The notes under the pieces were generated by a model. That model saw only the letters and a program-made list of their open reading frames with translations. It was not told the origin of the DNA and made no database searches. 64,000 nt of DNA from an uncultured bacterium (lineage in GTDB: Bacteria > Krumholzibacteriota > Krumholzibacteriia > LZORAL124-64-63), in contig CAIWHK010000031.1 in NCBI GenBank assembly GCA_903912525.1, positions 59,928-123,927 of the forward strand, in the 5' to 3' direction. Positions 1 to 7,783 of this stretch are shown here, piece by piece. A program made the position numbers and the translations under genes. Numbering within the stretch: position 1 is the first letter of the stretch; each line of letters begins with the position of its first letter.

Positions 1-2
1 GC

Positions 3-2291
3 CCCGGCGCCGCGCTGGCGGGCGTGGCGACGTTCAGCCTGGCCGGCGCGTGGGGGTGGGGCGAAGCGACGGCCCGCGGCGAGCGCGTTGATGCGCTGGC
101 GCCCGCACCGTGCGACCCCGCGGTCGCCGTGGGTGCCCGGGGAGGCGCGCTGTTGCGCATCAGCGGCTGGCCCGCGCCCACGGGTGACGGGCGTTGGCGC
201 GCTCCGGCGCGCGTGCTGGCGTTCACCCCGACTGATCGCAACGGCGCCGTCATTGCGCCGGGCCTCGGGGTCATGGTCACCGGGCGCGGCGACCTGCCGG
301 GCATCGGCCAGGCGATGACCGCGAAGGTGCGCCTGGCGCGGCCGCGCGGCGCCGGCATCGAAGGCGGCTTCGACTATCGTCACCACCTGGCTGCGCGCGA
401 TCTCGAGTGGACCGCCCGCGCGGACAGCATCCACCTGCTTGCGCCGGCGCCCGGCGACCTGGCGGCCATTGCCGGAGTGCGCGGACTCGGCCCCGTCCAG
501 GCGACGCTTCGCTCGGGCCTCGACCGCATCCTGCCGCCGCGGGAAGCCTCGCTCAGCGCCTCGGTGATCCTGGGCTCCCGCGATCCCGGCAACCGCGAAC
601 TGAGCCAGCCATTCACCGACCTGGGACTCGTGCACCTGTTTTCGGTCGGCGGCCTGCACGTCGGAATCCTGCTGGCGCTGTTGCTGGCGCCGGCGAGGGC
701 GGCCGGCCTGGGCCCGGTGTTCGCCGCCGTGCCGGTGCTGTGCGTGCTCGCGCCGTACGCGGTCATCACGGGCCTGCCCACCTGCGTCATCCGCGCGGCA
801 GGCGCGGGCGCCCTCGCACTGGCGGCGCCGTGCCTCGGCCGCCGGCTCGACACGCTGCGCACGCTCGGCCTTCTTTATGCGCTGTGCATCGCCTGGGATC
901 CGCTCACGGCGCTCGACACAGGCCTGCGCCTGTCGTACATCGCGGCCGCTGGCATCCTGGCGGTCAGTCGCGCCACCGATGGCCTGCGGTTTTCCAGTCG
1001 GCGCCCATGGTCCTGGCTCGGCAGCGGCGTCGCCGTGACGCTGGCGGCGCAGTGGGCCACGCTGCCCGTGACGGCCGACGCGTTCGGGCGACTGAGCCTC
1101 GTCTCGCCGCTGGCGAACCTGGTGGCCGTGCCGCTGTTCGGCATCGCGGTCTGGGTGACGGTCGTCGCGTTGGCGCTGGTGGCGATCGTCCCGGCAGCAG
1201 GGCTGGCCGGTGGCGCCCTGGCCTGGCTGCTGTGGCGCGTGATGGCCGCCGCCGTCGCCTGGTCCGCCACGCGCTCGGCCGGCTGGGAGGTGGGGATGAT
1301 GCCGATGTCGCCGGCGAGAGTCGTGCTGTGGGCCGCGTTGACGGGCGCGCTGCTGGTGATGCTGGCCCGGTTCACGCGTGCGCACCGGCCCGGGCGGGCC
1401 CTCCTGCTGCTGGCGGGTTCGGCGGTGGTCGGTCCGCTGCTGGCCGTCGTCCCCGCGCGGGCGCCGTGGTCCGCCGGCGACGTGACGCTGCACGTGCTCG
1501 ACGTCGGCCAGGGCGACTGCGGCCTGCTCACGTTCCCGGACGGTTGGCGCGTCCTTCTGGACACCGCGGGCGTCTACGGCGGGCGGGGGGCCACCGAAGG
1601 ACCGTTCGCGCGCGAGGTGCTGCCGTGGCTCCACCGCGCCGGCATCCGCCGGCTCGACGACGTGGTGCTCACGCACGGCCACCGCGACCACACCGGCGGT
1701 GCGCGCGCGGCGGCCACGGCGCTGCGCGTGGATCACTGGTGGTGCGGCGGCCACGCGGCACGCGCGCTCGCCGGCCTGCCCGACTCGGCGCGGGCGCACG
1801 CAGACCCGCCGCCGACCGTGCTGCACCGCTGGCGCGGGTGGGAGGCCGTGCGGGTGGGAGGCTCGGACCCGGCGTCCGCGCGAACGCCCGAGAACGATTG
1901 TTCCCTGGTGCTGGTCCTGCGCCAGGGCGACCAGGTGCGCCTGGTGTGGAGCGGCGACCTCGAGGTCGGGGGCGAGGAACGCCTGCTGGCCGGTCACCCG
2001 GAACTCCGCCGGGCGGAGGCCTGGAAGGCCGGCCACCACGGCAGCGACACCTCGGGCGGCGCGCCGTGGCTGTCCCGTCTGGCGCCGGAGGTCGTCCTGG
2101 TCAGTTGCGGGGTGGGCAACCGCTACGGCCACCCCAGCCACGGGCCCTATGTGGTGGCGGGGGACACCCTGGCCGTCCGCCGCACCGACGTGCAGGGTTC
2201 CCTGGCCGTCCGCTGGGACGCGCAAACCGGGAAACGACGGGTTTCGACAGCCTGGCCGGGCCCCCGGCATCTGCGTTCAGGGTCGCCTTGA
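3..2291 (+). CDS. comEC: ComEC/Rec2-family DNA uptake channel protein (5' partial)
   Basis: Inner-membrane channel of natural transformation, expected to carry single-stranded DNA across the cytoplasmic membrane. The frame is open to the left window edge, so the N-terminus is missing; a GTG at 24 is the first start codon inside the window, but the residues before it still look like a membrane segment. About 762 residues are visible. The middle part (about residues 160-480) is a series of hydrophobic helices of the Competence domain, with the typical SVGGLHVGIL motif near residue 210. The last 270 residues form a metallo-beta-lactamase-like domain, opening with LDVGQGDC and carrying the metal motif HGHRDH near residue 555. 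Length and domain order are normal for the family. The gene ends where the purC promoter begins. Whether the cell is actually competent cannot be judged from this gene alone. Confidence 0.93.
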   Translation, partial: PGAALAGVATFSLAGAWGWGEATARGERVDALAPAPCDPAVAVGARGGALLRISGWPAPTGDGRWRAPARVLAFTPTDRNGAVIAPGLGVMVTGRGDLPGIGQAMTAKVRLARPRGAGIEGGFDYRHHLAARDLEWTARADSIHLLAPAPGDLAAIAGVRGLGPVQATLRSGLDRILPPREASLSASVILGSRDPGNRELSQPFTDLGLVHLFSVGGLHVGILLALLLAPARAAGLGPVFAAVPVLCVLAPYAVITGLPTCVIRAAGAGALALAAPCLGRRLDTLRTLGLLYALCIAWDPLTALDTGLRLSYIAAAGILAVSRATDGLRFSSRRPWSWLGSGVAVTLAAQWATLPVTADAFGRLSLVSPLANLVAVPLFGIAVWVTVVALALVAIVPAAGLAGGALAWLLWRVMAAAVAWSATRSAGWEVGMMPMSPARVVLWAALTGALLVMLARFTRAHRPGRALLLLAGSAVVGPLLAVVPARAPWSAGDVTLHVLDVGQGDCGLLTFPDGWRVLLDTAGVYGGRGATEGPFAREVLPWLHRAGIRRLDDVVLTHGHRDHTGGARAAATALRVDHWWCGGHAARALAGLPDSARAHADPPPTVLHRWRGWEAVRVGGSDPASARTPENDCSLVLVLRQGDQVRLVWSGDLEVGGEERLLAGHPELRRAEAWKAGHHGSDTSGGAPWLSRLAPEVVLVSCGVGNRYGHPSHGPYVVAGDTLAVRRTDVQGSLAVRWDAQTGKRRVSTAWPGPRHLRSGSP

Positions 2292-2330
2292 CACCCGCCG
2301 GGGCTGCCGCCTAACATCGCGCCGCGGCGC
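2288..2330 (+). promoter_or_regulatory. Promoter of purC-purH with palindrome at the start site
   Basis: A perfect -35 box TTGACA (2288-2293, overlapping the comEC stop) and a -10 box TAACAT (2312-2317) are separated by 18 bp. A 12-bp perfect palindrome GCGCCGCGGCGC (2319-2330) starts one base after the -10. A second small inverted repeat TGACC-g-GGTCA lies at 2333-2343. The boxes are read by eye; no transcription data support them. Confidence 0.55.
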
Positions 2331-2423
2331 CGTGACCGGGTCAGGGGACGTGACCGGGACGAGACGCCGCACCGCACCTGACGCCGCCGGGCAGCGCCCC
2401 GGGGCGCACCCGGAGGAAATCCC

Positions 2424-3329
2424 ATGCCTGCCTTGCGCAGTACGCGCGACCTGGGTCTCGTGCCCGATCACGAGGGCAAGGTCCGCGATATCTTCGACCT
2501 CGGAAGCCAGCTGCTGATCGTCGCCACCGACCGTGTCTCCGCCTTCGACGTCATCATGAACGACCTCGTGCCCGGACGCGGCGTGGTGCTGACGGTGATG
2601 AGCCTCGGCTGGTTCCGGCACTTCCGCGACACCGTACCCAATCATGTGATCACCGCCGACCCGACGGCATTTCCGGCGCCCTTCGCGGCTCATGCCGCGG
2701 CCCTCGGCGGCCGCTCGATGCTCGTGCACAAGGCGGAGCGCTTCCCCGTCGAGTGCGTGGTGCGCGGCTACCTCGCCGGCTCCGGGTTCAAGTCGTACAA
2801 GGCCACGGGCGCCATCTGCGGGCAGCCGTTGCCGGCGGGCCTGCGGCTGGCCGATCGCCTGCCCGGGCCCCTCTTCACGCCGACGACGAAGGCCGACGAG
2901 GGCCACGACCTGGACATCACCTTCGCCGAGGTCGAGGCTGCGGTCGGCGCCGCGCACGCGGCGGCGCTGCGCGACCTGACGCTCAATCTGTACGGTGAAG
3001 GCGCGGAGTATGCGCGCTCGCGGGGCGTCGTGCTGGCCGACACGAAGTTCGAGTTCGGGATCATCGACGGGAAGATCGCCCTGATCGACGAGGTGATGAC
3101 GCCGGATTCGAGCCGCTTCTGGCCCGCCGGCGACGTCGTGCCCGGGCAGGAGCCCCCGAGCTGGGACAAGCAGATCCTGCGCAACCATCTCGAGACGCTG
3201 ACCTGGGACAAGGCGCCGCCGCCGCCGCCGCTTCCTGCCGACGTCCTGGCGCGCACGGCGCAGCGCTATCGCGAAGTGCTGGAGATCCTGTTCCCCGAGG
3301 AGGCGGCGACATGGCAGGCGTACCTGTGA
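2424..3329 (+). CDS. purC: Phosphoribosylaminoimidazole-succinocarboxamide synthase
   Basis: SAICAR synthetase joins aspartate to CAIR with ATP in de novo purine synthesis. At 301 residues it has the length of the longer (yeast Ade1-like) form rather than the ~240-residue form of E. coli. Visible family motifs are GKVRDIFD (about residue 18), DRVSAFDVIM (about 35), ECVVRGYLAGSGFKSYK (about 110) and DTKFEFG (about 208). The ATG at 2424 is preceded by GGAGG at a good distance. The 3' end overlaps purH by 19 bp, so the two purine genes are probably translationally coupled. Confidence 0.95.
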   Translation: MPALRSTRDLGLVPDHEGKVRDIFDLGSQLLIVATDRVSAFDVIMNDLVPGRGVVLTVMSLGWFRHFRDTVPNHVITADPTAFPAPFAAHAAALGGRSMLVHKAERFPVECVVRGYLAGSGFKSYKATGAICGQPLPAGLRLADRLPGPLFTPTTKADEGHDLDITFAEVEAAVGAAHAAALRDLTLNLYGEGAEYARSRGVVLADTKFEFGIIDGKIALIDEVMTPDSSRFWPAGDVVPGQEPPSWDKQILRNHLETLTWDKAPPPPPLPADVLARTAQRYREVLEILFPEEAATWQAYL

Positions 3330-4837
3330 GGCGCCGGCGCGCGCTGCTGAGCGTCACCGACAAGGCCGGGCTCGAGGCGTTCGCGCGCGGACTGGCCGGT
3401 CACGGTTACGAACTGCTGGCTTCCGGCGGCACGGCAACGGCGCTGCGCGGGTGGGGGCTTGATGTCATCGACGTCGACGCCGTGACCGGCTACCCGGAGA
3501 TCTTCGGCGGGCGCGTCAAGACGCTGCACCCGGCCATCCACGGCGGCATCCTCGGCCCGGACGAAGCGTCGTTCGCCGCCGTGGCGGAACTGGGCATCAC
3601 GCCGATCGACCTGGTCGCAGTGAACCTGTACCGCTTCGGGCAGGCGCGCGCCGACGGCGGCGACCAGGCGCAACTGGTGGCGAAGATCGACGTGGGCGGC
3701 CCGACGATGCTGCGAGCAGCGGCCAAGAACTTCTCGCGAGTGACCGTCGTGCCCGACCCGGCGCACTATGCCGAGGTGCTGGCCGAGTTGGCGACGAACG
3801 ACGGTTCAACGACGCTGGAGCTGCGGCGCCGGCTGGCGGCCGCCGTGTTCCGGTTGACCGAGCGTTACGACGACGCCATCGCCGACTGGCTCGAGGGCGT
3901 CACGGGCACCGTCGACCACGGCACTGAGCTGCGCTACGGCGAGAACCCGCACCAGGGCGCGCGGATGTTCCTGCCGGCCGGCGGCGACCTCGCCTCGGTG
4001 GGCCTGACGCTGCACGGCGGCAAGGAACTCTCGTACAACAACCTCGTCGACCTGGTGGCCGGGCTGAAACTGGCCGGCGACTTCGACGAGCCCTGCTGTG
4101 CCATCCTCAAGCACACCAACCCGTGCGGCTTCGCGCTGGGCGCGCCGGCGCGCGCGCTCGAGGCGGCGCTGCGCTGCGACCCGGTGTCGGCGTTCGGCGG
4201 CGTGTTCGCCTTCAACGCGATGATCGACGAGGAGGCTGCCGGCATCCTGGCAGAGCGTTTCCTGGAAATCATCGTCGCGCCTTCGTACACCGAGGGCGCG
4301 CTGGTGCGCCTGACGAAGAAGAAGAACGTGCGCGTGCTCTCGGCCGACCTGCCGCGCTTCCTGGCCGCCACGCGCGGTCGTACGCGGGCGTGGGGCGGGC
4401 TGGTGCTCAAGCAGGACGAGGACGAGGGCTTCCCCGAGCTGCAGGACTGGCGCCTGGCCGCCGGGCCCGAGCCCGACGCCGCCACGCGCACCGGCCTGGC
4501 CATGGGCTGGAAGGTCGCCAAGCACGGCAAGAGCAACGCCATCGTGCTGGTCGACGGCGAAGCCACGGTCGGCTGCGGCTTCGGGCAGATGAGCCGCGTC
4601 GACTCCACGGAGATCGCGATCGCCAAGGCGCGGACGCAGGGCTTCGACCTGCAGGGAACCCTGGCGGCCTCCGACGGGTTCTTCCCGTTTCCGGACGGCA
4701 TCGAGAAGCTGGCGGCCGCCGGCGTCCGGGCGATCGTCGCCCCGGCCGGCTCGATCCGCGACGACGAGGTGGCGGCGCGCGCCGGTGAATTGGGCGTCAC
4801 GCTGATGTTGACGGGCAGGCGGCATTTCAACCACTGA
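3311..4837 (+). CDS. purH: Bifunctional AICAR transformylase / IMP cyclohydrolase
   Basis: Catalyses the last two steps of IMP synthesis: formyl transfer from 10-formyl-THF to AICAR, then ring closure. The 508 residues are of normal size. The N-terminal MGS-like cyclohydrolase domain shows LLSVTDKAG, the LLASGGTA loop and GGRVKTLHPAIHGGIL. The transformylase half shows LRYGENPHQGA (about residue 210), the catalytic region KHTNPCGFALG (about 265) and a conserved C-terminus ending in RRHFNH. The start at 3311 lies inside the end of purC, with GAGGAGG about 7 nt before it. The operon purC-purH ends here; a GC hairpin follows at 4859-4882. Confidence 0.96.
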   Translation: MAGVPVRRRRALLSVTDKAGLEAFARGLAGHGYELLASGGTATALRGWGLDVIDVDAVTGYPEIFGGRVKTLHPAIHGGILGPDEASFAAVAELGITPIDLVAVNLYRFGQARADGGDQAQLVAKIDVGGPTMLRAAAKNFSRVTVVPDPAHYAEVLAELATNDGSTTLELRRRLAAAVFRLTERYDDAIADWLEGVTGTVDHGTELRYGENPHQGARMFLPAGGDLASVGLTLHGGKELSYNNLVDLVAGLKLAGDFDEPCCAILKHTNPCGFALGAPARALEAALRCDPVSAFGGVFAFNAMIDEEAAGILAERFLEIIVAPSYTEGALVRLTKKKNVRVLSADLPRFLAATRGRTRAWGGLVLKQDEDEGFPELQDWRLAAGPEPDAATRTGLAMGWKVAKHGKSNAIVLVDGEATVGCGFGQMSRVDSTEIAIAKARTQGFDLQGTLAASDGFFPFPDGIEKLAAAGVRAIVAPAGSIRDDEVAARAGELGVTLMLTGRRHFNH

Positions 4838-4909
4838 GCGGCCGGCGTATCTTCAAAGGGCGGGAGTGCAGCGGCTCCCGCCATTTCCGGCCGCGACTGT
4901 CGCGGCCGG
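4825..4909 (+). promoter_or_regulatory. Possible promoter plus two inverted repeats upstream of the M6 protease gene
   Basis: A weak -35 (TTTCAA, 4825-4830) and a -10 (TATCTT, 4848-4853) are 17 bp apart. An 8-bp hairpin GGCGGGAG/CTCCCGCC (4859-4882, loop of 8) follows, with a short ATTT after it, so it could instead be the terminator of purH. A second inverted repeat, 11 bp on each side of a single T, spans 4887-4909. The two readings (start-site hairpin or terminator) cannot be separated from sequence. Confidence 0.4.
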
Positions 4910-4927
4910 CACCATGACCGGAGCGGC

Positions 4928-7783
4928 ATGCGGACGCGTTCTGCCATCCTGAACGGCGCCGTGCTGGCCTGCCTGGCCAGCGCCGCCTTCGGTGCGCCCG
5001 CCGACGAAACGCTGCTGCAGTGGCGCGCCGCACGCCGCGAGCAGGTGCGCGTGCGCAGCCTCGCCGCCGCGCAGGCCGACAAGGCGGCGCCCGCCCCGGC
5101 CCGGTTCGCCCTGCTGGTCATCCCCGTCGACTTCACTGATGCGCCGCTACCGTCGGGGTGGGAGACGTCGGCGCTGGCGCCGCGGTTGACCACAACCGGC
5201 GGACAGTCGCTGCGCCATTACTTCAGGGTCGCCTCGGCCGGCCGTTGCGAACTGATGGCCGTCACCGCGCCGCCCGTGCACCTGTCGGGGACGCAGCGCG
5301 ACTACTCCGATGTCGGGTTCAACGGCTTTACCCGCACGCGCCGGCTTGCGACCGAAGCGTTGGCTGCCGTGGCGGACGCCGGGTTCGACTTTCGACTGGC
5401 CGATGACGACGGGTCCGACGGCATCGCAGGCAGCAGCGATGACGATGGCTGGGTAGACGGCGTGCTCATCGTCCACGCCGCGCGCGGTCGCGAACTAGAC
5501 CCGGCACACGGGCTGGTCGAGGCGCTGCAGTACTACCTTGCCGAACCCGTCGTCGCCGGCGGGGTCAGCGCCGGCGCGTATGCGGTGGCCAGCCTGGCCG
5601 CCGGCCCCGGTGTCTGGGCGCACGAGGTGGCGCACCTGATGGGCATGGAGGACCGCTATGACCCGCTGCTGGCGCCGAACGACGCGGGCGGCGACCTGGC
5701 CGGCGCGGGCGGCCTCGGCGATTTCAGCCTGATGGCCAGCGGCGCCTGGGGCACCGGCGGCGGCTGGGATCCGGCGCTGCCGGACGCATATTCGCGCGCG
5801 CAGGTCGGCTGGTGCGATGTCGCGACGATTACCGACAGCCCCGCCGCGGGCGATACGCTGCCGGCCTCGCCGTCGGCCGCGCGCGCGCACCGCGTGTGGT
5901 CGCGGGACGGCGCGGGACCGGAGTTCCTGTTGCTCGAGGCGCGGGACCCGGCGACGACCGCGCCGTTCGACGCCGCGCTGCCGGGCGCGGGCCTGCTCGT
6001 CATCCACGTCGACGAGGATGTGCCCGAGGGTAGCTGGAGCCAGGACGGTTTCCAGCAATGGCACCTGCGCGCGCAGGTGCTCGAAGCCGACGCCGACGAC
6101 GACCTGCGCGACGGCCGCAATAGGGGCGCGGCGGCGGACCTGTTCCCGGGTGCGGCCAACGTCACGTCGCTGACGCCAACCACGAGCCCGGCGAGCGACG
6201 GCTGGCAGGGGCCGAGCGACGTTTCGATCACCGGCATCGCCGCCGTTGCCGGGGGCGTCACGTACCACGCCACGAGCGCGGCTGCGCCGTGGGCGGAATT
6301 CGCGTTCGCTTTCCCCTCGGCGGCGCCGTATGCGCTGGCACTCGCGGTGGATATCCGCGGCGGCGACGTGGCCTCGTTGCACGCCCGGGTGGAACTGGCC
6401 GGCGCCACGCCGTGGGGCGCGTTCGCCGGCGACATGGCCTTCGCCGAATTTGACCTCGCGCTCGCAGGTGCGGGCCGGTGGGTGGCTGTCGATCCGCCGT
6501 TGTGGATCGCCAACGCGTTCGAACCCGGGGCCTGCACCGCGTTCGAAGTCACCCTGACCGCCCCGGGCCTGGCGACGGTGTCCAGCCCGCGGACCTGGTG
6601 CTGGGCGAACGGAGGCGACGCGCTCGATTTCGCCGCCGATTGGCCCGGGGGCTGGACCACCGACCAGCCATCGGGCCCGGGCACGTCGTGGCGGCGCTGG
6701 ACCGGCGCGGCGTCGCCGGCGCGCGACGGCAAGCCCGTCCTGGTGTGCACGGGTGACACCGCCGACCCGTCCGCCTGGCCGGCGGTCGCGTACACGAACG
6801 GTGGTCGGGCGCGCCTGACCAGCGGCCCGCTGCCGCCGGCGGTCACCGCGGTGCGGCTTGTGCACTGGGTCGACGTCGAGACCTTGCCGGGCGGCGTGCC
6901 GATGGACGGCGCGTCGGCCGTGTGGGTCGGTCCGGATGGGATTGAGTTCGCGGCCGAACCGGTGGGCGGCTGGCGCGTCCGCGTCGATGACACTTCCGGC
7001 AGCGCGCTGCGCGGGCATGGCGCCTTCGCCGATCCACGGGCCGCGCTCGACGCCGACCAGCACCCGATCTGGCGCGCCGAGGTGATCCCCCTGCCCGGGG
7101 CGCCGGGTCCGTGGCGATTGCGGCTGGACTTCGCCGCCAATGACCTGTGGCGCGGCCGCGGTTGGCTGGTCGCGGCATGTCAACCGCTCACCGGCACTCC
7201 CGCCGACGCGGACATCACACCGGTGATCGGGCAGACGCTGGCCTGGGGCAGTGGGCCGGTGGCCCTGTTCGATGCGCCGGCCACCGGTTGGACCGTGCAG
7301 GCGCGCGCGCTGCCGGACAGCGCGTGGCTCGATGCGCTGGCGTTCACGTCCCCGGGGGCGACGACCGGTGTCACCGCAGCGCTGGCGGAGGTCGCCGGCA
7401 ACATGTCCTTCGAAACCGGAGCCAGGCTCGAATTGCGCGTGACGGGCGGGACGCCGTGGGGGAAGCTCGCCACAGCGCCGGTCGCGTGGTATCCCGACGG
7501 TGACAACGGTTCGGCACCGATGGGATTCGGACCGCCGTGGCCCAACCCGGCGTGGGGCGCAGTACGCTTCACGCTGGTGGTCCCGGAGGGGAGCGAAGGC
7601 CGGCTCCGCATCTTTGATCTTGCCGGCCGGCTCGTCCACACGCGCACCGTGACCCCGGGCACCACGTTCGCGCAATGGGACGGGCGCACTGACGACGGCC
7701 GGCGGTTGCCGGCCGGGACCTACATCATGAAGCTCGACGGCTCGAATGCCGCCGTGTCCCACAAGGTGGTGCTGTGGCATTGA
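4928..7783 (+). CDS. Secreted M6-family metalloprotease with FlgD-like C-terminal domain
   Basis: Predicted exported zinc protease of 951 residues related to immune inhibitor A. A signal peptide (positive start, hydrophobic core, AFGAPA cut) covers the first ~23 residues. The catalytic region contains H232-E-V-A-H236 followed by MGMEDRYDP, the usual third-ligand region of M6 enzymes. A long beta-rich middle part of unknown role follows. The last ~80 residues form a FlgD-type Ig-like module with NPAWG, LRIFDLAGRLV, WDGRTDDGRRLPAGTY and a closing VVLWH, a C-terminal module common on secreted proteins of FCB-group bacteria and relatives. It may serve in sorting or attachment, but that is inference. 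The 3' end overlaps the next gene by 10 bp. Substrate unknown. Confidence 0.82.
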   Translation: MRTRSAILNGAVLACLASAAFGAPADETLLQWRAARREQVRVRSLAAAQADKAAPAPARFALLVIPVDFTDAPLPSGWETSALAPRLTTTGGQSLRHYFRVASAGRCELMAVTAPPVHLSGTQRDYSDVGFNGFTRTRRLATEALAAVADAGFDFRLADDDGSDGIAGSSDDDGWVDGVLIVHAARGRELDPAHGLVEALQYYLAEPVVAGGVSAGAYAVASLAAGPGVWAHEVAHLMGMEDRYDPLLAPNDAGGDLAGAGGLGDFSLMASGAWGTGGGWDPALPDAYSRAQVGWCDVATITDSPAAGDTLPASPSAARAHRVWSRDGAGPEFLLLEARDPATTAPFDAALPGAGLLVIHVDEDVPEGSWSQDGFQQWHLRAQVLEADADDDLRDGRNRGAAADLFPGAANVTSLTPTTSPASDGWQGPSDVSITGIAAVAGGVTYHATSAAAPWAEFAFAFPSAAPYALALAVDIRGGDVASLHARVELAGATPWGAFAGDMAFAEFDLALAGAGRWVAVDPPLWIANAFEPGACTAFEVTLTAPGLATVSSPRTWCWANGGDALDFAADWPGGWTTDQPSGPGTSWRRWTGAASPARDGKPVLVCTGDTADPSAWPAVAYTNGGRARLTSGPLPPAVTAVRLVHWVDVETLPGGVPMDGASAVWVGPDGIEFAAEPVGGWRVRVDDTSGSALRGHGAFADPRAALDADQHPIWRAEVIPLPGAPGPWRLRLDFAANDLWRGRGWLVAACQPLTGTPADADITPVIGQTLAWGSGPVALFDAPATGWTVQARALPDSAWLDALAFTSPGATTGVTAALAEVAGNMSFETGARLELRVTGGTPWGKLATAPVAWYPDGDNGSAPMGFGPPWPNPAWGAVRFTLVVPEGSEGRLRIFDLAGRLVHTRTVTPGTTFAQWDGRTDDGRRLPAGTYIMKLDGSNAAVSHKVVLWH

